A DNA stretch of 64,000 bases, from the NCBI RefSeq assembly GCF_002797555.1, contig NZ_PGFA01000005.1:62001-126000 (forward strand), given 5' to 3'. The notes below the pieces were generated by a model. It saw nothing but the letters and a program-made list of their open reading frames with translations, had not been told where the DNA came from and did not search any database. The position numbers and the translations under genes were made by a program. Each line of letters starts with the position of its first letter. Position 1 is the stretch's first letter. Source of the stretch: Hymenobacter chitinivorans DSM 11115 (GTDB lineage: Bacteria; Bacteroidota; Bacteroidia; Cytophagales; Hymenobacteraceae). This document shows positions 44,255 through 52,863 of the stretch, in pieces.

Positions 44255-45490
44255 TTAGGGCAGCAGCAGGGAACTGTCGCCGTAGCTCAAAAACCGGTAC
44301 TCGTGGGCCAGGGCGTGCTCGTACACCCGGCGCCAGTCGGGCCCGATAAGGGCGGCTACCAGCAGCAGCAGGGTGCTTTCGGGCTGGTGGAAGTTGGTGA
44401 CCAGGCCCCGTATAATTCGAAAGGTGTAGCCGGGCGCAATCAGCAGCTGCGTCGTGGCCTGAATGGTGTCGGAGCCGGTGCGGACCAGGTAGTCCAGCAA
44501 GGCTTGCAGGGCCGCAGCCAACGTCACTTCGGCCCCTTCCTCGTAGGGTTGCCACTGCGTGACGTGAAAAACGGGCTCCTTTGCGCTGTCGGGCTCCCGC
44601 ACCAGTCGGGTGCCCAGCCAATAGAGGCTTTCCAGGGTGCGCAGGCTGGTGGTGCCCACGGCAATAATGGGCCGGGGCGCGTGGCTGAGCAGCTGGCGCA
44701 GCAGGGCCGCATTTACCGAAATCGGCTCGGCGTGCATGGGGTGGCCTTCCATCTGGGCGGCTTTCACCGGCTGAAACGTGCCCGCACCCACGTGCAGGGT
44801 TAGCTCGGCGGTGGCAATGCCGCGGGCTTTCAGGTCGGCAAAAACGGCGTCGGAGAAGTGCAGGCCGGCTGTAGGCGCCGCTACGGCGCCTTCGTGGGCG
44901 GCGTACACGGTCTGGTAGCGCACGGCGTCCACGTCGGTATCTTCCCGGTTCAGGTAGGGCGGCAGGGGCAAGTGGCCGGCCGCCCGCAGGATTTCAGCAA
45001 ACGGCACCTCAGCCGGCTGCCAGCTGAATTGAATCAGGGAATAGCCCTCGGCTGCTTCCAGCCGCTCGGCCTTCAGCACCGCGGGCGTATCCTGCAAGGA
45101 AAAAGCCACCTCCACCGGGCCGGTTTTCCAGCGCTTGCCATTCCCAACCAGGCATTTCCAGACGCAGCTGCCGGTTTGCTGCATGGCCAGCTCCACCGAG
45201 CGGTGGGGCGCCACGGGCTCCAGGCAAAACAGCTCTACCACTCCGCCCGTGGGTTTCTGGCAAAAGAGCCGGGCCCGCACCACTTTCGTGTTGTTGAACA
45301 CCAGCAGAGCGTCGGCGGGCAGCTCGGCGGGCAGGTCCGTGAAGCGCTTATCGGCTATAGCCCCGGCGCGGTACACCAATAGCTGCGACTGGTCGCGGTG
45401 GGGCAGGGGCTCGGGGGCAATACGGGCGGCGGGCAGCTCGTAGGTGTAATCGAAAATGGAAAGCAGGCGCGGGTCGGGAGTGGCAGACAT
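44255..45490 (-). CDS. queA: S-adenosylmethionine:tRNA ribosyltransferase-isomerase
   Basis: A 411-aa enzyme of queuosine synthesis. It transfers the ribosyl part of SAM to 7-aminomethyl-7-deazaguanine in tRNA to form epoxyqueuosine. Family blocks include FDYTYELPAARIAPEPLPHRDQSQLL, LVFNNTKVVRARLF, VYAAHEGAVAAPTAGLHFS and LVTNFHQPESTLLLLVAALIG. The last carries the usual NFH motif. Its promoter box ends 5 nt before the ATG, so the mRNA is probably leaderless. Confidence 0.96.
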   Translation of the reverse strand: MSATPDPRLLSIFDYTYELPAARIAPEPLPHRDQSQLLVYRAGAIADKRFTDLPAELPADALLVFNNTKVVRARLFCQKPTGGVVELFCLEPVAPHRSVELAMQQTGSCVWKCLVGNGKRWKTGPVEVAFSLQDTPAVLKAERLEAAEGYSLIQFSWQPAEVPFAEILRAAGHLPLPPYLNREDTDVDAVRYQTVYAAHEGAVAAPTAGLHFSDAVFADLKARGIATAELTLHVGAGTFQPVKAAQMEGHPMHAEPISVNAALLRQLLSHAPRPIIAVGTTSLRTLESLYWLGTRLVREPDSAKEPVFHVTQWQPYEEGAEVTLAAALQALLDYLVRTGSDTIQATTQLLIAPGYTFRIIRGLVTNFHQPESTLLLLVAALIGPDWRRVYEHALAHEYRFLSYGDSSLLLP

Positions 45491-45495
45491 AGCCG

Positions 45496-45503
45496 CAAAG
45501 GTA
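45496..45503 (-). promoter_or_regulatory. -7 promoter box of queA, 5 nt from the start codon
   Basis: TACCTTTG, then CGGCT and ATG on the minus strand; full TAnnTTTG match. Confidence 0.65.
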
Positions 45504-45543
45504 GGACCGGGCGCCGGCTTAGCCAGTAGGTTGCCGCAAGCAG

Positions 45544-46323
45544 CTACTTCGGCCGCCGGAAAAACATCAGGTGCTGCTGGGGCAGGGTTTCGATGCTTTC
45601 CACGAACTCCAGGCCCACGGCCTTCATTTCTTTGCGGGCCTGCTCCACGCTCATCTTATGAATCCGCTTGATAGGCACCTTGGCATCCTCGGCCCGGTAC
45701 TCGGCCAGGGCCACCCGGCCGTTGGGCTTCAGCGCCGCCTTGATGGCGCGCATCATTTCCCGGGGGTGGTCAAACTCGTGGTAGGCATCCACAATCAGGG
45801 CCAGGTCTACGCTGTTAGCGGGCAGGTTGGGGTTTTGCACCGTGCCCAGCACCGGCTCCACGTTGGGGGCGTTGTTGCGCTCCTTGTTGTCCTGTAGGTA
45901 GGTTATCATCTCGGGCTGAATATCCACGGCCAAAACCTTGCCCTGGGGCACCAGGGGGCTCATCCGAAACGAGAAGTAACCCGTGCCCGCACCGATATCG
46001 GCTACCACGTCGGTAGGTTTCAGGCGCAGGGCTTTGAGGAGCACGTCGGTTCCTTCCTCCTGCTGCCGGCCCGAGCGTTCCAGCCAGTCGGCGCCCTCGT
46101 GGCCCATTACGTGGGCAATCTGCCGGCCCAGATAGTAGCGGCTGATGCCGTTGGGGTCGGCCGGCGGGCGGATTTCGTAGCCGGTCGTGTCGGGCACGGC
46201 CGACTGCCGCCGCTGCTCAGCGGCCGTGGCGGCCGTGCTTTCGCTCAGCGGTTGGGTGCAGCTTTGAAACAGGACGGTACTCAGAGCCCAGGAGCCCCAA
46301 AAGAAAACGGAAGGGATGGTCAT
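45544..46323 (-). CDS. Lipoprotein-type SAM-dependent methyltransferase
   Basis: A 259-aa protein. It starts MTIPSVFFWGSWALSTVLFQSC, a lipoprotein signal with the lipidated cysteine at 22, so it would sit in the envelope, which is unusual for a methyltransferase. The fold is class I: motif I VVADIGAGTGYFSFRM (about 105-120), then VLAVDIQPEMI, and ALIVDAYHEFDHPREMM. SAM is normally cytoplasmic, so either the signal is not used as such or the enzyme works in an odd place. The start at 46323 is chosen over 46356. Confidence 0.8.
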   Translation of the reverse strand: MTIPSVFFWGSWALSTVLFQSCTQPLSESTAATAAEQRRQSAVPDTTGYEIRPPADPNGISRYYLGRQIAHVMGHEGADWLERSGRQQEEGTDVLLKALRLKPTDVVADIGAGTGYFSFRMSPLVPQGKVLAVDIQPEMITYLQDNKERNNAPNVEPVLGTVQNPNLPANSVDLALIVDAYHEFDHPREMMRAIKAALKPNGRVALAEYRAEDAKVPIKRIHKMSVEQARKEMKAVGLEFVESIETLPQQHLMFFRRPK

Positions 46324-46571
46324 ACGCACAGGTGCAAATAAACTGTGTTCGGGCAAACATCCATGCGGGGGGAAGGGTTCGATCGGGCCGTAGCCGTTGA
46401 GCTGATAAGAAATATGAGATATGTTTTATATTATTAAAAGCCGTCTTGCTGAAGCAGTTGGCCGCAGGAAAGAGGATGAAATTCAGTTTTAAGATGACAA
46501 AGTTGGCTCACTATTTATATTTTGGCCCGTAGAAAGCCTGTTTTGAACTCTTCACCCAATTTCCTAACCAC

Positions 46572-47147
46572 ATGAAACACGTATCCGGACTCCTACACAA
46601 GCTGACCGCTTTCGCGGCTGTTGTCGTTGCGCTCAGCAGCTGTAATCGGGCTGAATATGCCATGCTACCCAAGACTTCCTCTTACCACGGCGCTGCCAAC
46701 CGGGCCGTGAGCGTGAAGCCCGAATCGGTGGTGGCTACTCCTGCTCCGGCAGCCACTGCGCCGGCCGAAGAAGCTGCCCCAGTTACCCAGCCCGCTACGG
46801 TAGCCGTAGCGCCGGCGGTAGTTGCCCCAGTAAGCAAGCCCGTGGCAGCCGTGCAACCCGCTGCTCCAGCCAAAGCCCAGGCCGGCCGGAAATTGAACCT
46901 GGTAGAGCGGACGCTGGTAGCGAAAGTAACCAAACAGGCCAACAAGCTGGCCAGCAAGACGCAGGTGCGGAAGCACAGCGAGACGGCCAGCGTCAACAAG
47001 CTCAGCGGTAACCTGCGCACGGGCATCATCCTGCTGCTGATTGGTGTGCTGCTGGGTATTTTCGGTGGCATCATCGGCTTGCTAGGCGCTATAATTGCCC
47101 TGATTGGCGTAGTGCTCATCATCCTGGGCCTGCTCGACGAGATATAG
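46572..47147 (+). CDS. Lipoprotein with Pro/Ala linker and C-terminal membrane segments
   Basis: A 191-aa protein. Lipobox ALSSC (cysteine 24), then an A/P/V-rich low-complexity linker (about 45-110), a basic stretch with RTLVAKVTKQANKLASK, and a C-terminal hydrophobic hairpin (about 145-190, LLLIGVLLGIFGGIIGLLG) rich in glycine. It looks like a smaller version of the 242-aa protein at 47359, which has the same plan. No family recognised. Confidence 0.7.
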   Translation: MKHVSGLLHKLTAFAAVVVALSSCNRAEYAMLPKTSSYHGAANRAVSVKPESVVATPAPAATAPAEEAAPVTQPATVAVAPAVVAPVSKPVAAVQPAAPAKAQAGRKLNLVERTLVAKVTKQANKLASKTQVRKHSETASVNKLSGNLRTGIILLLIGVLLGIFGGIIGLLGAIIALIGVVLIILGLLDEI

Positions 47148-47161
47148 GCTTCCGGTGCTTT

Positions 47162-47216
47162 GAAAGCCCTAAAAAAGCCCTGCTGGTAATTACCGGCAGG
47201 GCTTTTTTAGGGCTTT
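47162..47216. terminator. Long nested palindromic terminator
   Basis: An almost perfect palindrome: GAAAGCCCT outside, AAAAAAGCCCTGC and GCAGGGCTTTTTT inside, with a T run on both strands. Confidence 0.9.
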
Positions 47217-47358
47217 CTGTTCTACCCGGCTGCTTTGTTGAGACCAGGCAAGAGGTTATGACTCACGGCGGCAAGGTTCGAAACCTATTATTAACTATGT
47301 TCGGGTACCGGACTAGCTTTTCTCAACTGTGATATAATCCATTTGTGCTCTTGCGGCT

Positions 47359-48087
47359 ATGAAATTTTTCCTGTTGAGTATCCTGTTCAGCTGCCTGTTG
47401 CTGGCGGGCTGTCATAGTGCCAGGCTCGCTACGCTGCCGACGGTTCGGGAATATGGTCCCGCGGAGGTTCAGCCGAGTTCCCGCGTCTCAAGCCTGTCAG
47501 CTGATAGGGCACTGCCGCCGCTTACGGCTACAGTAGCCGCCCCGACCCCAAGTGTTGAACATCCCACGCGCCAGCTCCCGTCCAAGCCTACTTATACCGT
47601 CCCCGCCAGCCCGTCGCCCGTGGTAGTAGCCCCCGATACCGCTCTGACGCGCGCTACGGGGCCAGCGCCCGGTGCCGGCGCGGACCCATTTACCACCCGC
47701 ATAAACATGCTTGGGGGCGCCGTCGGGGCGGCGGGAGTAGGAATCATGCTGTATGCCTTCTCCGATGCTTCCCGGGAAAGAAACCCTTCCGGCTGGGGCA
47801 GCTTGTTCGAAGCTTTCATGGGGTTTGTAGCCCTGGCTGTAGGCGTATCCTTGCTTTTCTTTCAGGGCAAAAATGGGCGGGGGCGTCTGCGTCGGGAAGC
47901 CCGCCGGGCGGCCCGGCATCCGCAGGCTCCCGACGCAGCTACTGAATCCAATGGCAGCAGAGGTTTGCGGCGCTGGGGTATAGTATTAGGCTTGGTGGGC
48001 GTTGTCTTGGGCTTGCTGGGAGCTTTGCAAGGTGGACTCCTGTTTTTTATAGTTGGCGCCGTGTTGCTTTTAGCGGGGTTATTCTAG
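47359..48087 (+). CDS. Lipoprotein with Pro/Ala/Ser linker and C-terminal membrane segments
   Basis: A 242-aa protein. Lipobox LLAGC (cysteine 18), then a P/S/A/T-rich linker (about 30-115), one hydrophobic stretch (about 118-135, MLGGAVGAAGVGIMLYAF), another (about 150-170) and a C-terminal pair (about 205-242, GIVLGLVGVVLGLLGAL and LLFFIVGAVLLLAGLF). LATLPTVREYG after the lipobox is like MLPKTSSYHG in 46572, so the two look like paralogs. Function unknown. Confidence 0.7.
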   Translation: MKFFLLSILFSCLLLAGCHSARLATLPTVREYGPAEVQPSSRVSSLSADRALPPLTATVAAPTPSVEHPTRQLPSKPTYTVPASPSPVVVAPDTALTRATGPAPGAGADPFTTRINMLGGAVGAAGVGIMLYAFSDASRERNPSGWGSLFEAFMGFVALAVGVSLLFFQGKNGRGRLRREARRAARHPQAPDAATESNGSRGLRRWGIVLGLVGVVLGLLGALQGGLLFFIVGAVLLLAGLF

Positions 48088-48107
48088 CCGGCTCAGTAAG
48101 CTGCCTT

Positions 48108-50645
48108 TTACATTGGGTCCACATCGGCCACCAGGCGGGCCTGCTTGAACTCTTTCTGGTCTTTTACCACGTTCATGGCTTCCATAATCTGGCCTTTGGC
48201 GTGCTTGAGCACCGTGTGTTCCCGGTCGAGCTTAATGGTAATTTCCTGGAGGTAAAAGTTGCGAATTCGGAAAATGTAGGGCGCTTCCGGCCCCAGCACG
48301 GCCTCCCGGCCCAGGCGGAAAACCAGCTCCTGGGTGAGCAGAATGGCGGCCTGCTCGGCCACGAGCTGGTCTACGTGCTTCACGGTGAGCCGAATGACGC
48401 GCATAAACGGCGGGAAGCCATATTCGCGGCGCTGGGTAATTTCGTACTCGTAGAATTCGAGGTAGTCGTTGCGGATTACCTTGTCGAAAATTACCTGGGC
48501 CGGGTCAGCCGTCTGGATGATAACCTTGCCCTTTTTACCCTTGCGGCCCGCCCGCCCACTTACCTGCACAAACATCTGGAAAGCCCGCTCGTGCGCTCTG
48601 AAATCCGGATAATGGATGATGCTGTCGGCGTTAATAATGCCCACTAGGCTCACGTTGGCAAAGTCCAGGCCCTTGGTCACCATCTGGGTGCCCACCAGCA
48701 CGTTGGTGGTTTGCTGCTCGAAATCGGCAATAATCTGCTGGTAGGAGTTCTTGGCCCGGGTCGTGTCCAGGTCCATGCGCTGCACGTTGGCCTGGGGCAG
48801 CATGATCTTGAGGTCGTCCTCAATCTTCTCGGTGCCGAAGCCCACGGTTTTCAGGTTGCGGGAGCCGCAGGCGGGGCACTCCACCGGCATCCGGTCGTGG
48901 AAGCCGCAGTAGTGGCAGCGCAGCTCGTGGGCGTGCTTGTGGTAAGAGAGGCTCACGGCGCAGTTCTTACACTTCGGAATCCAGCCGCAGTCGAGGCAGG
49001 AAATGAAGGGTGAGTAGCCGCGGCGGTTCTGAAACAGAATGACTTGCTCCTTGAGGCCCAGCTTCCGCTCGATTTCACTCAGCAGCTCAGGCGTGAAGTG
49101 GTTGAGCATCTTCTTGGCCTCGCGCTGTTTGCGGGTATCCACCAGCTCGATTTCGGGCAGACCGGCCTCGCCAAACCGCTTGGTAAGCGTGACCAGGCCC
49201 CAGCGCCCGGCCCGGGTCTGGTAGTAGGTTTCCACGGCCGGCGTGGCCGAGCCCAGCAGGGTTTTGGCCCCTTGGAAGTTGGCCATCATCAGGGCTACTT
49301 CCCGGGCATTGTAGCGCGGGGCCGGGTCGTACTGCTTGTAGCTCGATTCGTGCTCCTCATCCACAATGATGAGGGACATATTATCGAAGGGCAGAAACAC
49401 GGCCGACCGGACGCCCACCACCACCTGAAAACGGCCCGACAGCACCCCGTTCCACACTTCCACCCGCTCGTTGTCGGAGAATTTGGAGTGGTACACGCCC
49501 AGGCGGGTGCCAAACACGCGCATCAGGCGGGTGACAATCTGGGCCGTGAGGGCAATTTCGGGCAGCAGGTAGAGTACCTGTCCGCCGCCTTCCAGGGCCT
49601 TGCGGATCAGCTCGATGTAGATTTCGGTTTTGCCCGCGCCCGTCACGCCGTGCAGCAGCACGATGTCCTTCTCGCCGAACAGGCGCAGCACTTCGTCGTG
49701 GGCCGCCATTTGGGCCTCGCTCAGGGTGAAGGGCATCTTGGCCTCCGGCGAGTCGTCCATCGGGAAGCGCGACACAATCACGTCGAACTGCTCCAGAACC
49801 CCGTTTTTGATGAGGGTATTGACGGCCGAAGGGGAGAGGTGAGGACTGCTGGTGAGGGCCGCCTTTTCCATGCCCTGGTGGTTGCTGTGCACGTTCTGAT
49901 ACACTGGCACCCGCTGCAAATAGCGCATCAGCACGTCGAGCTGCTTGGGCTTGCCGGCCATTTTGGCAAAGAGCTCCTCCAGCACGTTTTCCTCCACGAA
50001 ATGGTGGGCCAGCCGGACTTTCTTCACCACTTTGGGCGAGTACTTATCGGCCAGGTGCTCAAACAGAAAGATGACATCCTTCTGAATCAGGGATTTAATG
50101 ACCTTGTGAAAGTTGGCGCTGCCCAGCAAATCCCCGACTTCGGTAAAGGTTAGGGCCTTGCCGTCCTCGGAGCTCAGCACTTCCACGATGCGCTGTTCCT
50201 GCTCGCTAAGCGGGTAGGGGTTGGATTCGGGCTCGAAGGCCGGGTGCAGCTGAATGCGCGACTCGGAGCTGAGCTTTAGGGCCGAGGGCAGGGCGGCGTT
50301 AATCACCTCACCCAGGGTGCACATGTAGTAGTCGGCCATCCAGCGGAAGAGCTTGAGCTGGGCCTGGGTTACCACCGGCGCGTCGTCGATAAACTCCAGG
50401 ATGTACTTGGCCTGGTACTGGGCCGGCGGCGTTTCGTGCACGGCGGCCACAATACAGCTGAGCGTTTTCTTGGCCCCGAACTGCACAATCACACGACCCC
50501 CGATGACAACTTCGTCGTTCATCTCGTAGGGCACGCGGTAGGTATACAGCTTGGGCAGCGGCAGGGGCAAAATCACGTCCACGAACAGCGTGACGCGGTC
50601 GGCTCCGGCGGCTTCCGGCTGGGCAAAGTCAAAGGAAAGGCTCAA
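48108..50645 (-). CDS. priA: Primosomal protein N', replication restart helicase
   Basis: An 845-aa SF2 helicase that restarts replication at stalled forks. Walker A is GVTGAGKT (333-340), Walker B DEEH (429-432). Eight cysteines form the zinc sites in the middle (CLDCGWIPKCKNC, CHYCGFHD, CPACGS). The N-terminal 3'-DNA-binding part and C-terminal helicase motifs (VLVGTQMVTKGLDF, QVSGRAGRKGKKGKV) are normal. It is longer than E. coli PriA (732 aa), as is usual for this phylum. Confidence 0.96.
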   Translation of the reverse strand: MSLSFDFAQPEAAGADRVTLFVDVILPLPLPKLYTYRVPYEMNDEVVIGGRVIVQFGAKKTLSCIVAAVHETPPAQYQAKYILEFIDDAPVVTQAQLKLFRWMADYYMCTLGEVINAALPSALKLSSESRIQLHPAFEPESNPYPLSEQEQRIVEVLSSEDGKALTFTEVGDLLGSANFHKVIKSLIQKDVIFLFEHLADKYSPKVVKKVRLAHHFVEENVLEELFAKMAGKPKQLDVLMRYLQRVPVYQNVHSNHQGMEKAALTSSPHLSPSAVNTLIKNGVLEQFDVIVSRFPMDDSPEAKMPFTLSEAQMAAHDEVLRLFGEKDIVLLHGVTGAGKTEIYIELIRKALEGGGQVLYLLPEIALTAQIVTRLMRVFGTRLGVYHSKFSDNERVEVWNGVLSGRFQVVVGVRSAVFLPFDNMSLIIVDEEHESSYKQYDPAPRYNAREVALMMANFQGAKTLLGSATPAVETYYQTRAGRWGLVTLTKRFGEAGLPEIELVDTRKQREAKKMLNHFTPELLSEIERKLGLKEQVILFQNRRGYSPFISCLDCGWIPKCKNCAVSLSYHKHAHELRCHYCGFHDRMPVECPACGSRNLKTVGFGTEKIEDDLKIMLPQANVQRMDLDTTRAKNSYQQIIADFEQQTTNVLVGTQMVTKGLDFANVSLVGIINADSIIHYPDFRAHERAFQMFVQVSGRAGRKGKKGKVIIQTADPAQVIFDKVIRNDYLEFYEYEITQRREYGFPPFMRVIRLTVKHVDQLVAEQAAILLTQELVFRLGREAVLGPEAPYIFRIRNFYLQEITIKLDREHTVLKHAKGQIMEAMNVVKDQKEFKQARLVADVDPM

Positions 50646-50672
50646 CGGACAGATCAGCTAACAACAGGACCG

Positions 50673-50680
50673 CAAAGGTA
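50673..50680 (-). promoter_or_regulatory. -7 promoter box of priA
   Basis: TACCTTTG on the minus strand, full consensus, 27 bp before the start codon. Confidence 0.5.
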
Positions 50681-50754
50681 AGCCGAATTGCGGGCCGCAG
50701 GTTTCTCCGGGCTTTGCAATTCGGCTTATGTGGGTCAGGGCCAACCAGTAAAAG

Positions 50755-52806
50755 TTAGCCGGCGCCTGGCGTGGGCAGCTGGGCCAGCGCCGCCGCCACG
50801 CTATATACCGGCTGTTGACAGGCCCGGTTGAAGCACACGTAGAGCGTTGTTTTGCCGTTCTGGGCGGTGCGGTGCAGCAGCAGCGGCAACTCCCCGGCTT
50901 CCGGGGCGCCGGCCACCACGGCGTGGGGCAAAAAGTGCCGGCTCAGTTCCTCCCGCACGGCTTCCACTTCGGGCCCGACAATGGCAATTTCGGCCATGGG
51001 CTGCAGCAACGCGGCATAGAGCGAGGCCCAGTTGGTTAGGTGTTGCGGCTCTTTTACCACCAGCTCCTGCACCTGACCCAGCATCACAGCGGCCAGGTCG
51101 CGGTACTCGGGCTTTTCCAGGTGCAGGCTCAGCCGCAGCAGGTTGTGGGCCATAACCGAGTTGGAAGCGGGAATGACGTTGTCGAACAGTTCCTTTTTGC
51201 GGGCAATGAGCTTTTCCCCCGCGTCGTCGGTGTAAAAGAACTGGTTTTCCTCGGGGTCGAAAAAGTGGGCCTGCACGTACTGGGTTAGGGTTTCGGCCTC
51301 GTGCAGCCACTGCGCGTCGAAGGTCACTTCGTAGAGGCCGAGGTAAGCTTGAATAACCAGGGCGTAGTCTTCCAGAAAGGCATCGATGGTGGCGCGGCCG
51401 GCTTTGTAGTTGCGGCGCAGGCGGGGCCCCTGGCGCAGGTTCTGCTGCAGAAAATGGGCGTTTTGCAGAGCCAGCTCCAGGAAGCCCGCTTCCCCAAAGG
51501 CCCGGTAGGCATCCACCAGCCCGCTCAGCATCAGGGCATTCCAGCCGGTCAGAATTTTGTCGTCGAGGCCCGGGCGCACCCGCTGGTTGCGGGCGGCCAT
51601 AATTTTGCGTTTCCAATCGGCAACCACGGCTTCTACTACCGCTACTTCCAGCTCGTGCTCGGCGGCAAACTCGGCGTCGGACTGCCGGCGGTGCAGAATG
51701 TTGCGGCCATGCTCCCAGTTGCCCAGCGCGGTGCAGTTGTAATACGCCGAAAAAAGGGCTTCCTCGTCGCCCAGAATAGCCTGGAGCTCCTCCTTGGTAA
51801 AGACGTAGAACTTGCCTTCCTCACCCTCACTATCGGCATCGAGCGACGAGTAGAACCCACCTTCCGGACTCGTCAGCTCCCGCTTGAGGAAGGCCACGGT
51901 GTCGTACACCACGTCCCGGAACAGCGGGTCCTGGGTGAGCTGGAAGGCTTCGGAATACAGACTCACCAGCTGCCCGTTGTCGTAGAGCATCTTTTCGAAG
52001 TGGGGCACCAGCCACTCGGCGTCTACTGAATAGCGGGCAAAGCCGCCGCCAACCTGGTCGTAGATACCCCCCCAGGCCATTTCCCGCAGCGTAAGCAGGG
52101 TTTGGTTGAGCACCAGCTGGCTGCCGGTGCGGGCGTGGCAGCGCAGCAAAAACCGCCAGATGCTGGGCATCGGAAACTTCGGAGCCCGGTTCAGGCCGCC
52201 TTTCTCCGTATCAAACCGCACCCCCAGATTATACACCAGCAGCCTAAACTGCTCTTCCGATAAAGCCAGATCAGCTGGGGCCGCGCCATACTTTTCCAGG
52301 TCACTGGTCCGCAGAATCCGCGCAAACTCCTCGGCCGACTTGTCCAGTTCGGTCCGGTGCTCCCCCTGGTAGGCTTCGCCAATGCTTTCCAGCAGCTGCG
52401 CCCAGCTGCGGGGCGCGAAGTACGTGCCCCCGTAAAACGGCTTGGCGTCGGGGTTGAGAAACACATTTAGCGGCCAGCCACCCGGTACGCCCATGGCCTG
52501 CAGCGCGTCCATGTAGACCTGGTCCACGTCGGGCCGCTCTTCCCGGTCGACCTTGATGCACACGAAATGCTCATTCATCAGCTGAGCAATCCGTGGATTT
52601 TCGAACGATTCCCGCTCCATGACATGGCACCAGTGGCAGGCCGCGTAGCCGATGCTAACGATGATGGGTTTCTGCTCGGCTTGGGCGCGGTTTAAGGCTT
52701 CTGCCCCCCACGGGTACCAGTCTACCGGGTTGTGGGCGTGCTGGAGCAGATACGGACTGGTTTCCTGGCTGAGGCGGTTGGTGTGGGCCGGCTGCGGAGT
52801 AGACAT
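50755..52806 (-). CDS. DUF255 thioredoxin-like protein (YyaL/SPATA20 family)
   Basis: A 683-aa protein. The N-terminal thioredoxin-like domain has SPYLLQHAHNPVDWYPWG and the redox pair in ACHWCHVMERESF (Cys57, Cys60), then FVCIKVDREERPDVD. The rest is an (alpha/alpha) barrel like those of sugar epimerases and N-acylglucosamine 2-epimerases. The family is widely conserved but its reaction is unknown. It lies downstream of the GSCFA gene, past a terminator. Confidence 0.93.
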   Translation of the reverse strand: MSTPQPAHTNRLSQETSPYLLQHAHNPVDWYPWGAEALNRAQAEQKPIIVSIGYAACHWCHVMERESFENPRIAQLMNEHFVCIKVDREERPDVDQVYMDALQAMGVPGGWPLNVFLNPDAKPFYGGTYFAPRSWAQLLESIGEAYQGEHRTELDKSAEEFARILRTSDLEKYGAAPADLALSEEQFRLLVYNLGVRFDTEKGGLNRAPKFPMPSIWRFLLRCHARTGSQLVLNQTLLTLREMAWGGIYDQVGGGFARYSVDAEWLVPHFEKMLYDNGQLVSLYSEAFQLTQDPLFRDVVYDTVAFLKRELTSPEGGFYSSLDADSEGEEGKFYVFTKEELQAILGDEEALFSAYYNCTALGNWEHGRNILHRRQSDAEFAAEHELEVAVVEAVVADWKRKIMAARNQRVRPGLDDKILTGWNALMLSGLVDAYRAFGEAGFLELALQNAHFLQQNLRQGPRLRRNYKAGRATIDAFLEDYALVIQAYLGLYEVTFDAQWLHEAETLTQYVQAHFFDPEENQFFYTDDAGEKLIARKKELFDNVIPASNSVMAHNLLRLSLHLEKPEYRDLAAVMLGQVQELVVKEPQHLTNWASLYAALLQPMAEIAIVGPEVEAVREELSRHFLPHAVVAGAPEAGELPLLLHRTAQNGKTTLYVCFNRACQQPVYSVAAALAQLPTPGAG

Positions 52807-52831
52807 AGGAGCGGGGCTGGGGTGAAAAAGA

Positions 52832-52861
52832 CAAAACCCGGCCTGTTGGGGCCGGGTTTTG
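52832..52861 (-). terminator. Intrinsic terminator of the GSCFA gene
   Basis: CAAAACCCGGCC pairs with GGCCGGGTTTTG around TGTTGG, with a T run on the minus strand, 3 bp past the stop codon at 52864. Confidence 0.85.
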
Positions 52862-52863
52862 GT

